Below, in pieces: positions 1 through 8,616 of a stretch of DNA of 56,961 nt. The DNA comes from JAHZFN01 sp965149945. GTDB lineage: Bacteria > Bacillota > Dehalobacteriia > UBA4068 > UBA4997. The stretch's first letter is position 1. Each line of letters begins with the position of its first letter. A program made the translations under genes and the position numbers. The notes beneath the pieces are model-generated. The model saw only the letters and a list, made by a program, of their open reading frames with translations, did no database searches and was not told where the DNA came from. The DNA lies in NCBI GenBank assembly GCA_965149945.1, contig CBCTTQ010000010.1, forward strand, positions 1-56,961, in the 5' to 3' direction.

Positions 1-1
1 C

Positions 2-3000
2 TTATATTTACCGCATAATTGTGTGACTACTATTACAGATGGGATTGTGACCGGTAAAGCAGGCGGAATTGCGCAACGGAGCGGAACTCTGAATATCCAA
101 GGAGGAAGAATTGCCAGTGAAGGAACCGGGGACACCGGAGAATGGAACGATGGTACCAGTGGTATGGGTAATGCCGCTGTCAATGTCGGCGATAACGCTA
201 AAGGTCTTTACAATAATGTAAAAGTTGACATCAGCGACGGTGATTTTACGGCAGCCGGCAACGCGGTTTCCGTAAATGTAGGAACCAGCACCAATCAGTA
301 TACAGCGGAAGTTTCCATCATCGGCGGTACTTTTGCTAATGATGTGAGCGCCTATGTTCCGAAAAATTATATCTGCGCGAAAAATGGCGATACTTGGAAA
401 GTTTCTGAACTGAACGCGGAAAACGCTGTCGCGGAAGTAAACAGAGTGTATTACAAAACACTTTCTGACGCTGTCACCGCCGCTACGGAACAGACCGCTG
501 ACAATGTGACGGTTAACCTTTTGAAAAACGCTGCGCTGGATGGTTCGTACACTTTAAAGACAACAAAATCTATTGTTTTGGATTTGGGCGGCAACACCAT
601 TACGGATGGCCGTTTGAATCTGTATCAGGGAAATCTGACCATTGAAAACGGAAACATTAAGCCTGATACGACGACGCAGCCTATCAATGTATACGGAGCT
701 AAAGAAACAACCGGCGGAGATTCGACGCTGACCATCGCGGATAATGTGAAGATTGACGCTGACTATGCCCTTTGCGTTTTCCCTGAAGCCGGTGCGAGCA
801 ATAAATACGGATACAATGTCAAAGTAGATGTTTATGGAAATTTGACAGGTGCCCAGGGAGGCGTTTTTGTCAGTGGCAACATTGGCGGCAACGCTGATGT
901 TAACGCGGATATGCGGAACTATCCCGACCGTATTCCCGTAATCAATATTCATGACGGGGCGGTTATTTCCGGTGCGGATACTGATCAGGGTATCGCTCTT
1001 AACGGTCTTGCCGTTGTTAATATCTATGACGGCGCTGCCGTTACTGGTAGAGAAGCGGTAGGCGTGAAGAGCGGGGTTTTGAACGTACTGGGAGGAACAC
1101 TGACGGCTGTAGGGGCAGCGATGGATCCTGCCACCGCCAATAATAACGGTACGGAACAAACCGGAGCCGCTTTTTCTATCACCAGCACCTACAGCAAATA
1201 CGGACCGCTCGATGTGAATGTGGATGCGGGAACGGTAATCAGCCAGAATGGCACCGCTCTCTATTTGGGTCATTCCGCACAGGGCGAGCCGTCTGCATCG
1301 GTACCTTATGGTCACACCGTGACGGTGGATGTTACGGGCGGTCATTTCTCCGGTGAAAAAGCTGCCGTATATCTGGCCCAGCCGATAGCCGGTGACGCAA
1401 GCTATGATACGAAGACTGTTTCCGGCGGTTACTTTTCCGCTGATGTCAGTGATTTTGTAAAAGCGGATTTTGCTGCTTTGCCCGGCAGTTATGTCATCGA
1501 TGGAATCACCTATCAATATCTGGTGGACGAACCTTTGCCTGCTGATGTAGAAGTAGTAAACGGAGCACCGGAAGTGAATGTTCCATCCGCGGACGAATTG
1601 GGTATTACGGAAGAAGAAAAAGCGGCGCTGGATGCGGCGGTTCAGGATATCAGCTGCGATGGTTTGACCGCTCAGGCCAATGAAGTGGCCGCTACCCCGG
1701 AAGCGTTCCCGACCGGAGAGGAGGCTCTCAGTCAGTTCAAAGAGGGACTGCCTGAAGGCGCTGATGCGGCGTCAACAGACAGTGTCACCACTGTAGTCGT
1801 TCCTCGGTTGGAAGTAACGGTGAAAGCTTATCAGGCTGATGGTCAAACTTTGACGCTGGATATCAAAGCGGTTTATGACATTAAAGCTACTACTGATGCG
1901 AAGAATATGAAAGAAGCGGGCGATGTAGAAAATAAAGATGTCAATACCGTTACACTGAAAAAAAATGCCGGCATTCTGGATACCACCGGCAGCGCGGTTG
2001 TCATCAGCGTTCCTCTGCCTACTAATTTTGTAAACGATACAACGGTACCGGTTTATGTAACTCATAGCAAAGATGGTAAAGACAGTGGAGACCGTTATGT
2101 TTATCGGGCTGCCCTTAGTGAGGACGGAGGTGTTTATACCGCTACGTTCACTAATGTTCATGGTTTCAGTATTTTTGACTTCGCGCTGGAAACAGGCGCT
2201 TCCATTACCGATGAAAATGGGGAAACCACCTATTACGCAACCCTGCAGGAAGCCGTAGACGCGGTACAAAACGGTCAGACCATTGTATTGCTGAAAGATA
2301 AACAAAACGCGACAGTAACCAGAACAGTAACTTTCACGGTGCAGAGTGAAGCCGGCAAGGGTTATACGGAGACCATTACTGCCGGCGCTGGTACCACCGG
2401 CGGTAAAGGTGAGGATGGTCGGTACTCGTTCACATATACCCGTCCTTCTTCCGGTAACAAACCTGCCGCTCCTACCTACGCTATTACCACCGTACCGTCT
2501 GTTAACGGCACTATCAGCGTCAGCCCCGCCGGTAAAGCCAAAGAAGATCAGACGGTAACCATTACGGTTCAGCCCGATAACGGCTATGTGTTGGATGAAA
2601 TCACTGTAACGGATCAAAACGGTAATGCTATCGAAGTACGGCTCAGCGAAACCAAATATGTATTCACGATGCCGAAAGGCGAAGTGACGGTGAAAGCCGC
2701 CTTTAAGGAAAGCGCCGAGGTAAGCGGACTGCCCTTCACCGATGTGGCGGTAAACTCCTGGTACTATGACGCCATCGAATATGTTTATGAAAACGGCATG
2801 ATGAACGGAACGGAAGCGACCCTCTTCAGCCCCAACGCCGCCACTACCCGCGGTATGATTGTGACGATTCTCTATCGGTTGGAAGATGAACCGACCGCGA
2901 CGTCTTCTCAATTTACCGATGTAGCGGAAGACGCTTATTACGCGGACGCTATCGGCTGGGCGGCGGAAAACAACATTGTGACCGGAGACGGAGACGGCAA

Positions 3001-3283
3001 ATTCCGTCCGAACAATGACATCAGCCGAGAAGAACTCTCTGCTATTCTTTATCGCTATGCGGAAATGAAAGGTGAAGATATGAGTAAATTGGCGGATCTG
3101 AGCGGTTTTGTTGATGCGGATCAGATTCAGGCTTACGCGCGGGAAGCGATGGCTTGGGCTAACGGCGCCGGTTTGATTTTGGGTCAGCCGGGCAACTTGT
3201 TAGATCCCCAAGGGGATGCCACCAGAGCGGAAGTAGCGACCATCCTGACGCGCTATTTTGGATCATTCGGGCAACTTGCTTAA
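2..3283 (+). CDS. Large surface protein with three C-terminal SLH domains (5' end outside window)
   Basis: The reading frame is open from the first bases of the window, so the gene starts upstream; the GTG at 23 is probably internal. The visible 1,090 or so residues begin with long beta-rich, repeat-like sequence in which 'GG.l...' and 'V.V.G' turns recur, as in parallel beta-helix adhesins. Around residues 825-900 there is a bacterial-repeat domain (the family containing 'TVTITVQPDNGYVLD'-type motifs). Three SLH domains follow, starting near 'FTDVAVNSWYYDAIEYVYE', 'FTDVAEDAYYADAIGWAAE' and 'FVDADQIQAYAREAMAW', each ending in a 'TRgm/eV.tILyR' helix. SLH triplets anchor proteins to pyruvylated secondary cell-wall polymer, so this is inferred to be cell-surface bound. 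The ligand is unknown. The third SLH ends in an unusual tail and is followed by a broken second copy of its last codons. Confidence 0.9.
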   Translation, partial: LYLPHNCVTTITDGIVTGKAGGIAQRSGTLNIQGGRIASEGTGDTGEWNDGTSGMGNAAVNVGDNAKGLYNNVKVDISDGDFTAAGNAVSVNVGTSTNQYTAEVSIIGGTFANDVSAYVPKNYICAKNGDTWKVSELNAENAVAEVNRVYYKTLSDAVTAATEQTADNVTVNLLKNAALDGSYTLKTTKSIVLDLGGNTITDGRLNLYQGNLTIENGNIKPDTTTQPINVYGAKETTGGDSTLTIADNVKIDADYALCVFPEAGASNKYGYNVKVDVYGNLTGAQGGVFVSGNIGGNADVNADMRNYPDRIPVINIHDGAVISGADTDQGIALNGLAVVNIYDGAAVTGREAVGVKSGVLNVLGGTLTAVGAAMDPATANNNGTEQTGAAFSITSTYSKYGPLDVNVDAGTVISQNGTALYLGHSAQGEPSASVPYGHTVTVDVTGGHFSGEKAAVYLAQPIAGDASYDTKTVSGGYFSADVSDFVKADFAALPGSYVIDGITYQYLVDEPLPADVEVVNGAPEVNVPSADELGITEEEKAALDAAVQDISCDGLTAQANEVAATPEAFPTGEEALSQFKEGLPEGADAASTDSVTTVVVPRLEVTVKAYQADGQTLTLDIKAVYDIKATTDAKNMKEAGDVENKDVNTVTLKKNAGILDTTGSAVVISVPLPTNFVNDTTVPVYVTHSKDGKDSGDRYVYRAALSEDGGVYTATFTNVHGFSIFDFALETGASITDENGETTYYATLQEAVDAVQNGQTIVLLKDKQNATVTRTVTFTVQSEAGKGYTETITAGAGTTGGKGEDGRYSFTYTRPSSGNKPAAPTYAITTVPSVNGTISVSPAGKAKEDQTVTITVQPDNGYVLDEITVTDQNGNAIEVRLSETKYVFTMPKGEVTVKAAFKESAEVSGLPFTDVAVNSWYYDAIEYVYENGMMNGTEATLFSPNAATTRGMIVTILYRLEDEPTATSSQFTDVAEDAYYADAIGWAAENNIVTGDGDGKFRPNNDISREELSAILYRYAEMKGEDMSKLADLSGFVDADQIQAYAREAMAWANGAGLILGQPGNLLDPQGDATRAEVATILTRYFGSFGQLA

Positions 3284-3352
3284 TTCCCCAAGGAGATGTA
3301 CCGGAGCGGAAGTCGCTACCATCCTGATGCGTTTCTGTGAACGGTAAGGAAG
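3284..3352 (+). pseudogene. Out-of-frame duplicate of the SLH gene's 3' end
   Basis: Directly after the stop codon the DNA repeats the last part of the third SLH domain with substitutions: the stretch around 3211-3255 (encoding DPQGDATRAEVATILTRYF) is matched by 3286-3340, where the frame starting at 3279 reads GAEVATILMRFCER and then stops. The upstream copy and this one are offset by an indel, so this piece is not translated in frame with the main protein. It looks like the original 3' end left behind after recombination or duplication within or between SLH genes. Confidence 0.65.
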
Positions 3353-3396
3353 AAATTTCCTTCTTAGGCGATTTGAGTAAAATCAAATAAAAACTG

Positions 3397-3430
3397 AACG
3401 GCGATATCCTTTTGGATATCGCCGTTTTTT
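3397..3430. terminator. Bidirectional rho-independent terminator
   Basis: A perfect 13-bp stem (aacggcgatatcc / ggatatcgccgtt) with a TTTT loop is followed by a T-run on the plus strand. It lies between the convergent SLH gene and nitroreductase gene and probably ends both transcripts. Confidence 0.9.
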
Positions 3431-3476
3431 ATCTTTGATTTGTTTGATAGAATTTTTAATCGGTAAAAGCCGAAGA

Positions 3477-3989
3477 TCAAATCTTGTAAATATAGTTTTT
3501 TTTGCGAGGCTTGACGGGGGCTTTTTCACCATATCCCAGCACACAATGACCGATGCCTTCGTAGTCTCCTGAGATCCCCCATTTTTTCAGCAACGCTTTT
3601 CCTTCTTCTCCGGCAAAAATCTCTTTGGCTCGGTGAATCCAACAAGATTGCACATCCAGCGCTTCTGCGGCATTCATCAGATTGCCCATCACCAAAGCGC
3701 CGTCATAGAGATAGGTAGGCATAGTCCGGTCGGCTAATACAATTACCACGGTGGTTGCTCCGTAAAAAGGATCTATATCGGTCCCTAATACGGCGGCGTT
3801 CAGTTTGGAAAGCTGGGCTACAGTTTCCGGATCCTGCACTACTACCATAATGGGGGATTGCTTGCCCATTCCGGTGGGAGCGTAGGTACCTGCTTCTAAA
3901 ATGGCATCCAAAATGTCTGCGGGAATTGATCTGCCGTCAAATTTTCGACAGGAACGACGGGATTTCAGTACGGTAATTGCGTCTTTCAT
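3477..3989 (-). CDS. Nitroreductase family protein
   Basis: A 170-residue protein of the FMN-dependent nitroreductase fold. The N-terminal 'LKSRRSCRKFDGRSIP' and 'GTYAPTGMGKQSP' are the family's phosphate/FMN-binding and 'APsg.n.Qp' motifs, and 'CWIHRAKEIF' with 'GHCVLGYGEKAP' matches the C-terminal part of the small-subunit type. Such enzymes use NAD(P)H to reduce nitro compounds, quinones or flavins; the physiological substrate cannot be told from sequence. The ATG at 3989 has an AAGGAG site 10 bases upstream. It appears monocistronic, with its own upstream region shared with the end of the symporter gene. Confidence 0.88.
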   Translation of the reverse strand: MKDAITVLKSRRSCRKFDGRSIPADILDAILEAGTYAPTGMGKQSPIMVVVQDPETVAQLSKLNAAVLGTDIDPFYGATTVVIVLADRTMPTYLYDGALVMGNLMNAAEALDVQSCWIHRAKEIFAGEEGKALLKKWGISGDYEGIGHCVLGYGEKAPVKPRKKNYIYKI

Positions 3990-4040
3990 GAAGAACAGGC
4001 TCCTTTCATTATTTTTTTCGCTATTTTTATATTATAAAGG

Positions 4041-4077
4041 AAAACCGCCCAAAAAGCAATGTGCTCAGTGGCGGTTT
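4041..4077 (-). terminator. Terminator of the symporter gene
   Basis: On the minus strand an aaaccgcc...ggcggtttt stem is followed by a short T-rich stretch. It lies about 40 bases past the symporter stop codon. Confidence 0.6.
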
Positions 4078-4117
4078 AGGGTTTCTGTTTTTTGTTTGCC
4101 GTTTTTTTCTGTGCTTG

Positions 4118-5656
4118 TCAATCGGTGGCTTTTTCGCTCAGGGAGCGTTTCTTTGTTACGGTAATCTTTTCTTCGTAACAGGCGAAAATATCCTGAATGT
4201 GGTCAGTATTTGGTTTGGGGGTCAGTATGCTGATTAACGGGACAATAATCAATCCGCCCAGCATAGCGACAGAACCCGCAACGATGGAAGATTCAAACAA
4301 AGGAACAAAGATATTGAAAACGGTGATGCCTACACCAAAAAGGAAACTTCCCCAAACGGCGGGACGAGTAACCCGTTTCCAGTAGAGTCCATAGAGAAAG
4401 GGGGCCAGGAAGGCACCCGCCAAGGCGCCCCAGGAAATTCCCATCAGCTGAGCGATGAAGGTAGGGGGATTCAACGCCAGCACTACAGAAAGAACAATGA
4501 AGAATACGATGAAAATTCGCATGATCAGTAATTCTTTGGTCTCGCTTAATTTTTTGACCACCGTTCCGGAAATAAAATCCAGTGTCAGGGTAGAGCTGGA
4601 TGTCAAAACCAACGATGCCAATGTGGACATAGAAGCGGACAACACCAGTACAATGACAATGCCAATGATGATATCAGGGGTGCGGGAAAGCATATAAGGG
4701 ATGATACTGTCATAAACCACCGAACCATCGGCGCTGTAAATGGCGGGATTGTCGAACAGTCTGCTGAAACCTCCCAGGAAATAACAGCCGCCGGAGATAA
4801 TCAAAGCGAACACGGTGGAAATGACAGTTCCGCTTTTAATAGATTTTTCATCTTTGATGGTATAAAATTTGTGAATCATCTGCGGTAATCCCCATGTGCC
4901 CAGCGAAGTGAGAATGATTACCCAAAGCAGACTCATGGGATCCGCTCCGAAGAAAGAGATGAAAGCGCCTTGTTGACCCATGGTAGCAGCGGCGTCGCTT
5001 TCTACTAAGGAAAGTTGCTTGAGAGCTTCCATAAAACCGCCTTCTCCGGCTAAAACAGCGGCAATGACGGCACAAATTCCGAAAAGCATGATGATCCCTT
5101 GGATGAAATCGTTCCAGGCTGTTGCCATATATCCGCCTAAAATTACATATAGACAGGTTAGCGCCGCCATGACAATGACGCAAACAGAGAAGGGAACATC
5201 AAAAGCCATCGCAAACAAACGGGAAAGCCCATTATAGATAGAGGCCGTGTAAGGGACCATGAAAATAAAGATAATAGCCGAAGCTACCAGTTTCAGGGTA
5301 TTGCTGTCGTAACGCTTACCGAAAAAGTCCGGCATGGTTTTGGAATTGAGATGGTTGGTCATGACGCGGGTTCTGCGACCCAAAACCATCCATGCCAGCA
5401 AACTGCCGATGATGGCGTTTCCGATGCCGATCCAGGTGGATGCGACACCGTATTTCCAACCGAATTGGCCGGCGTAGCCGACAAAGACCACCGCGGAGAA
5501 ATAAGAGGTTCCGTAAGCAAAGGCGGTTAGCCAGGGACCGATGGAACGACCTCCCAAGACAAAATTTTCCACATTGTTGGCTTTTTTTCGGGTGACGATA
5601 CCGACGGCAATCATCACAACAAAGAATACAATCAAAAACAAAGTTTTTTCAAACAT
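4118..5656 (-). CDS. Sodium:solute symporter (SSS/PutP family)
   Basis: A 512-residue integral membrane protein of the SSS family with about 13 hydrophobic segments. Family signatures include 'NFVLGGRSIGPWLTAFAYG' near the N-terminus, 'GGYMATAWNDFIQGIIML' in the middle and 'GISWGALAGAFLAPFLYGLY' near the end. It would couple Na+ entry to uptake of an amino acid, carboxylate or vitamin; the substrate is not identifiable. I chose ATG 5656 because it has a strong GGAGGA site and gives the usual short N-terminus before the first membrane helix. The same frame is open back to a TTG at 5764 that overlaps the stop of an 11-codon upstream ORF, so an extended form cannot be excluded. Confidence 0.9.
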   Translation of the reverse strand: MFEKTLFLIVFFVVMIAVGIVTRKKANNVENFVLGGRSIGPWLTAFAYGTSYFSAVVFVGYAGQFGWKYGVASTWIGIGNAIIGSLLAWMVLGRRTRVMTNHLNSKTMPDFFGKRYDSNTLKLVASAIIFIFMVPYTASIYNGLSRLFAMAFDVPFSVCVIVMAALTCLYVILGGYMATAWNDFIQGIIMLFGICAVIAAVLAGEGGFMEALKQLSLVESDAAATMGQQGAFISFFGADPMSLLWVIILTSLGTWGLPQMIHKFYTIKDEKSIKSGTVISTVFALIISGGCYFLGGFSRLFDNPAIYSADGSVVYDSIIPYMLSRTPDIIIGIVIVLVLSASMSTLASLVLTSSSTLTLDFISGTVVKKLSETKELLIMRIFIVFFIVLSVVLALNPPTFIAQLMGISWGALAGAFLAPFLYGLYWKRVTRPAVWGSFLFGVGITVFNIFVPLFESSIVAGSVAMLGGLIIVPLISILTPKPNTDHIQDIFACYEEKITVTKKRSLSEKATD

Positions 5657-5700
5657 TTTTTTTCCTCCGAAATTATTTTTTTTGAAGCGTTTGTTTGTTC

Positions 5701-5737
5701 GGTTTGCAAAAACTTTGTCTGTAAAAAAAACAGACAA
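5701..5737 (-). promoter_or_regulatory. Hairpin with short T-run between leader peptide and symporter (possible attenuator)
   Basis: On the minus strand an 8-bp perfect stem (ttgtctgt / acagacaa, loop of T's) is followed by gTTTTTgc. It sits after the 11-codon upstream ORF and before the symporter's ribosome binding site. The stem is AT-rich, so a terminator role is weakly supported; a GGAGGA site also lies immediately before the hairpin on the minus strand. Confidence 0.35.
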
Positions 5738-5760
5738 TATAATCCTCCAAAAGAACAGGA

Positions 5761-5796
5761 TCAATATCGCCTGAAAAAGTGCATATAGCTATTCAT
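5761..5796 (-). CDS. Putative 11-residue leader peptide of the symporter
   Basis: On the minus strand a GGGAGG site, 6 bases of spacing and an ATG open an ORF encoding M-N-S-Y-M-H-F-F-R-R-Y. Five of eleven residues are aromatic (Y, H, F, F, Y). The TGA stop overlaps a TTG (TTGA) that is in frame with the symporter. The combination of a strong ribosome binding site, a very short peptide biased to a residue class, and a hairpin before the structural gene is the layout of transcription or translation attenuation. It is an inference from layout only; a degraded small gene upstream of the symporter is the main alternative. Confidence 0.4.
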   Translation of the reverse strand: MNSYMHFFRRY

Positions 5797-5898
5797 TGTG
5801 ATCCTCCCGTAATTCCGTTTCTTCCGTTTTTTGTTTTTATTCCGACCTCAGTAAAGGGCGGCTACCAAAATACTTGTGCTGATGCACACTACGCATTT

Positions 5899-5927
5899 AT
5901 CATAACAGAGGTTTTGCTGTTTGTCAA
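5899..5927 (-). promoter_or_regulatory. Sigma-A promoter for the leader/symporter transcript
   Basis: On the minus strand TTGACA (5927-5922), a 17-base spacer and TATGAT (5904-5899) form a near-consensus promoter. It predicts a 5' leader of roughly 95 bases before the 11-codon ORF and about 235 before the symporter ATG. Confidence 0.7.
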
Positions 5928-6012
5928 GATTTGAAATATCTTTTTTTAAAGAAAAATATGAAAAATAAATGGAAAATAATTGTCAGAAAATTTTAAAAAA
6001 GAGATTTTTTCG

Positions 6013-6039
6013 GCAGGAAACTGCGTACAGGTCGAGAAT
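6013..6039 (+). promoter_or_regulatory. Weak SigH-like promoter candidate upstream of hpf
   Basis: GCAGGAAAC, 11 bases, then CGAGAAT matches the SigH consensus (RNAGGAWWW-N11/12-RNNGAAT) at all but two positions. No good sigma-A -35 element accompanies the nearby TATAAT. In Bacillus subtilis the orthologous gene is stress and SigH/SigB controlled, which makes this plausible but not shown. Confidence 0.25.
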
Positions 6040-6167
6040 ATAATTATTTAAAGAATTAAAAATGAAAGGCGACTTTCGCCAAGATACACCAATTATTATT
6101 GTAAAGGAGGGAATCATAAACCAAGTCTCAAGGGTATCCCTTGAAAAAACTGAGGAGCGTGATTACT

Positions 6168-6692
6168 ATGTTGACAAATATCAGATCGAGAAAATTTGAA
6201 CTTACCGATGAAATGAAGGCCTATATTGAAAAACGCATGGCCAAATATGACAGGATGTTGGGCGGTGTAGACGAAATCAATGTGTTGGTTTCCGAACAGA
6301 AAAATTTAAAAAAAGTGGAAGTAACCATTCCTTTGCATGATGTCATTTTGCGCTGTGAAGATACCAATCCCGATTTCTATACTTGCGTGGATAATGTGGC
6401 GGAAAAATTAGGAAGACCGGTTCGGAAACATAAAACTCGGCTGGCGAAAAAAATGCGGGAAGGCTCGGAAAATAAAAGGGTCATTGCGGCAATGCCGGAT
6501 AATATGGAGGAAGCTCAGCTGGTAAAAATTAAAAAATTTACCACCAAACCCTATTCTGTAGATGAAGCCATTATGCAGATGGATTTGCTGGGACATAATT
6601 TCTTTGCATTCATCAATGAAGATACCGAACAGGTAAATGTAGTTTATGTACGGCATGACGGCAACTATGGTTTGCTGGAGCCCGATATGTAA
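6168..6692 (+). CDS. hpf: Ribosome hibernation promoting factor, long form
   Basis: The 174-residue product has the N-terminal HPF/RaiA beta-alpha fold (near 'IRSRKFELTDEMKAYIEKRM', then 'VEVTIPLHDVILRCED') and the C-terminal dimerisation domain ('FTTKPYSVDEAIMQMDLLGH...FFAFINEDTEQVNVVYVRHDG'). Long HPF binds the small subunit in stationary phase and joins two 70S ribosomes into inactive 100S dimers. ATG 6168, with GAGGAG ten bases upstream, gives the usual start; a TTG at 6141 would add nine residues but has no site. A separate AAAGGAGGG at about 6101 has no start codon at a suitable distance. The gene is followed by its own terminator. Confidence 0.93.
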   Translation: MLTNIRSRKFELTDEMKAYIEKRMAKYDRMLGGVDEINVLVSEQKNLKKVEVTIPLHDVILRCEDTNPDFYTCVDNVAEKLGRPVRKHKTRLAKKMREGSENKRVIAAMPDNMEEAQLVKIKKFTTKPYSVDEAIMQMDLLGHNFFAFINEDTEQVNVVYVRHDGNYGLLEPDM

Positions 6693-6707
6693 ATAAGATA
6701 GAAGACA

Positions 6708-6733
6708 CAGCACCGCTTAGGCGGTGCTTTTTT
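6708..6733 (+). terminator. hpf terminator
   Basis: A 7- to 8-bp GC-rich stem (agcaccgc / gcggtgct, loop TTAG) is followed by six T's, right after the hpf stop codon. Confidence 0.92.
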
Positions 6734-6767
6734 ATGCTTATGGATATGGAAATTTTTGTGAAAGTCA

Positions 6768-6796
6768 ATGACATTCTCTTTGCCGTATGCTATGAT
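6768..6796 (+). promoter_or_regulatory. Sigma-A promoter for the EamA/MBL pair
   Basis: ATGACA, 17 bases and TATGAT lie between the hpf terminator and the EamA gene, about 60 bases before its start. Confidence 0.55.
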
Positions 6797-6854
6797 AAAA
6801 GCAGAAAAATCAGGAAAAAGTTTCGTCTCATTTTGCTGCACAGGAGGGATTTGG

Positions 6855-7802
6855 ATGAGAGCTGCGGTTAAGAATCATCTCAGCTACGGTTCTTTGGCGT
6901 TGCTTGCCAGTTTTCTTTGGGGGTTGGCCAGTGTTTGCATTAAGGTCGTGCTGGAATCGGCGTCCCCTCTTGCTATTATGACATTGCGGTTTACCATTGC
7001 CGCTGTTTGTTTTTTGCTGATCTTTCATCGGCGTATTCGGAAAAACTGGGTAGATATCCAGTGGGGTCCTTGTTTATTGATCGGTCTTTGTCTGGGGGTG
7101 ATGAATTTAACGGTTCATTACTCGCTGAGTTTAACAGGTGCGACAACGGCTACTTTCTTTTTTTCTATTCCCGCGATTTTTACTCCTTTTGTGGGATATC
7201 TGTTGTTTCGCTATCCTTTTCGAGGCAGTCATTTTGTGATTGTGATTATGGTGGTGGTTGGCCTGTATCTCCTTTGTAATACGGAATCCGGTTTTCATTT
7301 TGGCTGGGGAGAGTTTTTGGGTGTGATCAGTTCTCTGACTTTTGCTATTGCTATGGTGTTGCAAAATCAGTATTTGCCGAAAATGGACAGCATTACGGTG
7401 GCGGCTGTTCAGACCGCCGTGATTGCTTTGCTCAGTTGGATTGTGGTTCTGTTTGCGGAAGGAATCGGTACTTTTTCCGGAATAACAACGAAAGTTTGGG
7501 GAATGCTCCTGTATCTGGGAATTTTCGGAGCCTTTTTGACCTCTATTTTGCAGAATGTTTCCATTGATCATATTGACGCGGATTATGTGTCCGTGATTTT
7601 GGCCACAGAGCCGGTTTTTACAGCGGGGATCGCTTTTTTTGTGTTGGGAGAAATTTTGACGATACCGGCGCTTTGCGGGGCGGTGTTGATCGTTGCCGGC
7701 GTTGTAATCATCACATTGTCTGGGAGATCTTTGCCCTCGACTATCTCATCAGTGTCAAAAATAGGCGATGCGGAAGGAGGGACAAAAGATGCGGATTGTT
7801 AA
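6855..7802 (+). CDS. EamA-family (DMT) transporter
   Basis: A 315-residue protein with ten predicted membrane helices arranged as two EamA repeats; the first opens with 'SLALLASFLWGLASVCIKV' and the second ends with the typical 'EPVFTAGIAFFVLGEILT' and 'GAVLIVAGVVIITL'. DMT proteins usually export amino acids, nucleobases or other small metabolites; the substrate here is unknown. The start at ATG 6855 follows AGGAGGG. Its last 14 bases overlap the start of the next gene, so the two are probably translationally coupled. Confidence 0.9.
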   Translation: MRAAVKNHLSYGSLALLASFLWGLASVCIKVVLESASPLAIMTLRFTIAAVCFLLIFHRRIRKNWVDIQWGPCLLIGLCLGVMNLTVHYSLSLTGATTATFFFSIPAIFTPFVGYLLFRYPFRGSHFVIVIMVVVGLYLLCNTESGFHFGWGEFLGVISSLTFAIAMVLQNQYLPKMDSITVAAVQTAVIALLSWIVVLFAEGIGTFSGITTKVWGMLLYLGIFGAFLTSILQNVSIDHIDADYVSVILATEPVFTAGIAFFVLGEILTIPALCGAVLIVAGVVIITLSGRSLPSTISSVSKIGDAEGGTKDADC

Positions 7803-8616
7803 TCTAATAGAAAACACTTGCCGTCAAGGAAATTTGCAAACGGAACATGGTTTGAGTTTGTATGTGGAGACACCTAATCATAAGATATTGTTTGATACCG
7901 GCGCTTCGGATGCGTTTTGGGAAAATGCTCAGCAGCTGAATGTGGATTTGTCTCAAGTGGACAGTTTGGTGCTTTCTCATGGTCATTATGATCATTGCGG
8001 CGGTGTGATGGCTTTCGCGAAAAGGAACCCCCAAGCCGTTATTTATTTGCAGCGTCGCGCTTTGGGTGATTATTGGCTGTGTTCGGCGACAGAACAACGG
8101 TATATCGGTATCGACCCCGCAATTAAGACCTTGCCGAATCTGCGTCTTTTAGACGGGAACTGGCGAATTGACGAAGAACTGTTTTTGTTTACGGGTGGCG
8201 GTTCCGGACGTTTTTTGCCTGTTACCAACGGTGAACTGTGGGAGAAAACCGGTTCCGGTTTGATCGCGGACGAGTGGACTCATGAACAGTATTTAGCGGT
8301 GCGGACACCGAATCATACATTACTGCTTTCCGGTTGTGCCCATCGAGGACTTTCCAACATTGTGGAAACTTATGAAGCGCTGTTTGGGGCGCCGCCGAAT
8401 ATAGCGGTGAGCGGTTTTCATACGATGAATGGGCAGGGTTATTCGCGAGAAGAGCGGGAGAGGATTGATTGTTTAGGAGTTCATCTCGCCGAGTATCCGA
8501 CGATTTTTTATACCGGACATTGTACAGGTTTGCAGCCCTATTATTGGTTAAAAGAAAAAATGGGAGACAAAATTCATTATTTTTCCACCGGTGAAGAATT
8601 GGTTGTTGGAGTTTAA
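7789..8616 (+). CDS. MBL-fold metallohydrolase (dihydropterin-RFA-P synthase-like)
   Basis: A 275-residue metallo-beta-lactamase-fold protein. The metal motif 'LSHGHYDHCGG' (HxHxDH) follows 'KILFDTGASDAFWENA', and later ligands are in 'LLSGCAHRG' and 'YTGHCTG'. This arrangement is that of the COG1237 subgroup named after the archaeal methanopterin-pathway enzyme; in Bacillota the true substrate is unknown. ATG 7789 has a GGAGGG site inside the upstream gene. It overlaps the EamA gene, suggesting a shared role such as making or disposing of the exported compound. Confidence 0.85.
   Translation: MRIVNLIENTCRQGNLQTEHGLSLYVETPNHKILFDTGASDAFWENAQQLNVDLSQVDSLVLSHGHYDHCGGVMAFAKRNPQAVIYLQRRALGDYWLCSATEQRYIGIDPAIKTLPNLRLLDGNWRIDEELFLFTGGGSGRFLPVTNGELWEKTGSGLIADEWTHEQYLAVRTPNHTLLLSGCAHRGLSNIVETYEALFGAPPNIAVSGFHTMNGQGYSREERERIDCLGVHLAEYPTIFYTGHCTGLQPYYWLKEKMGDKIHYFSTGEELVVGV

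Noticed and set aside
554..2911. Long minus-strand frames across the SLH gene
   Set aside because: They are antisense to a well-supported SLH protein and have no ribosome binding sites.
7131..7571. Minus-strand frame inside the EamA gene
   Set aside because: Antisense to a gene with clear membrane-helix pattern and ribosome binding site.
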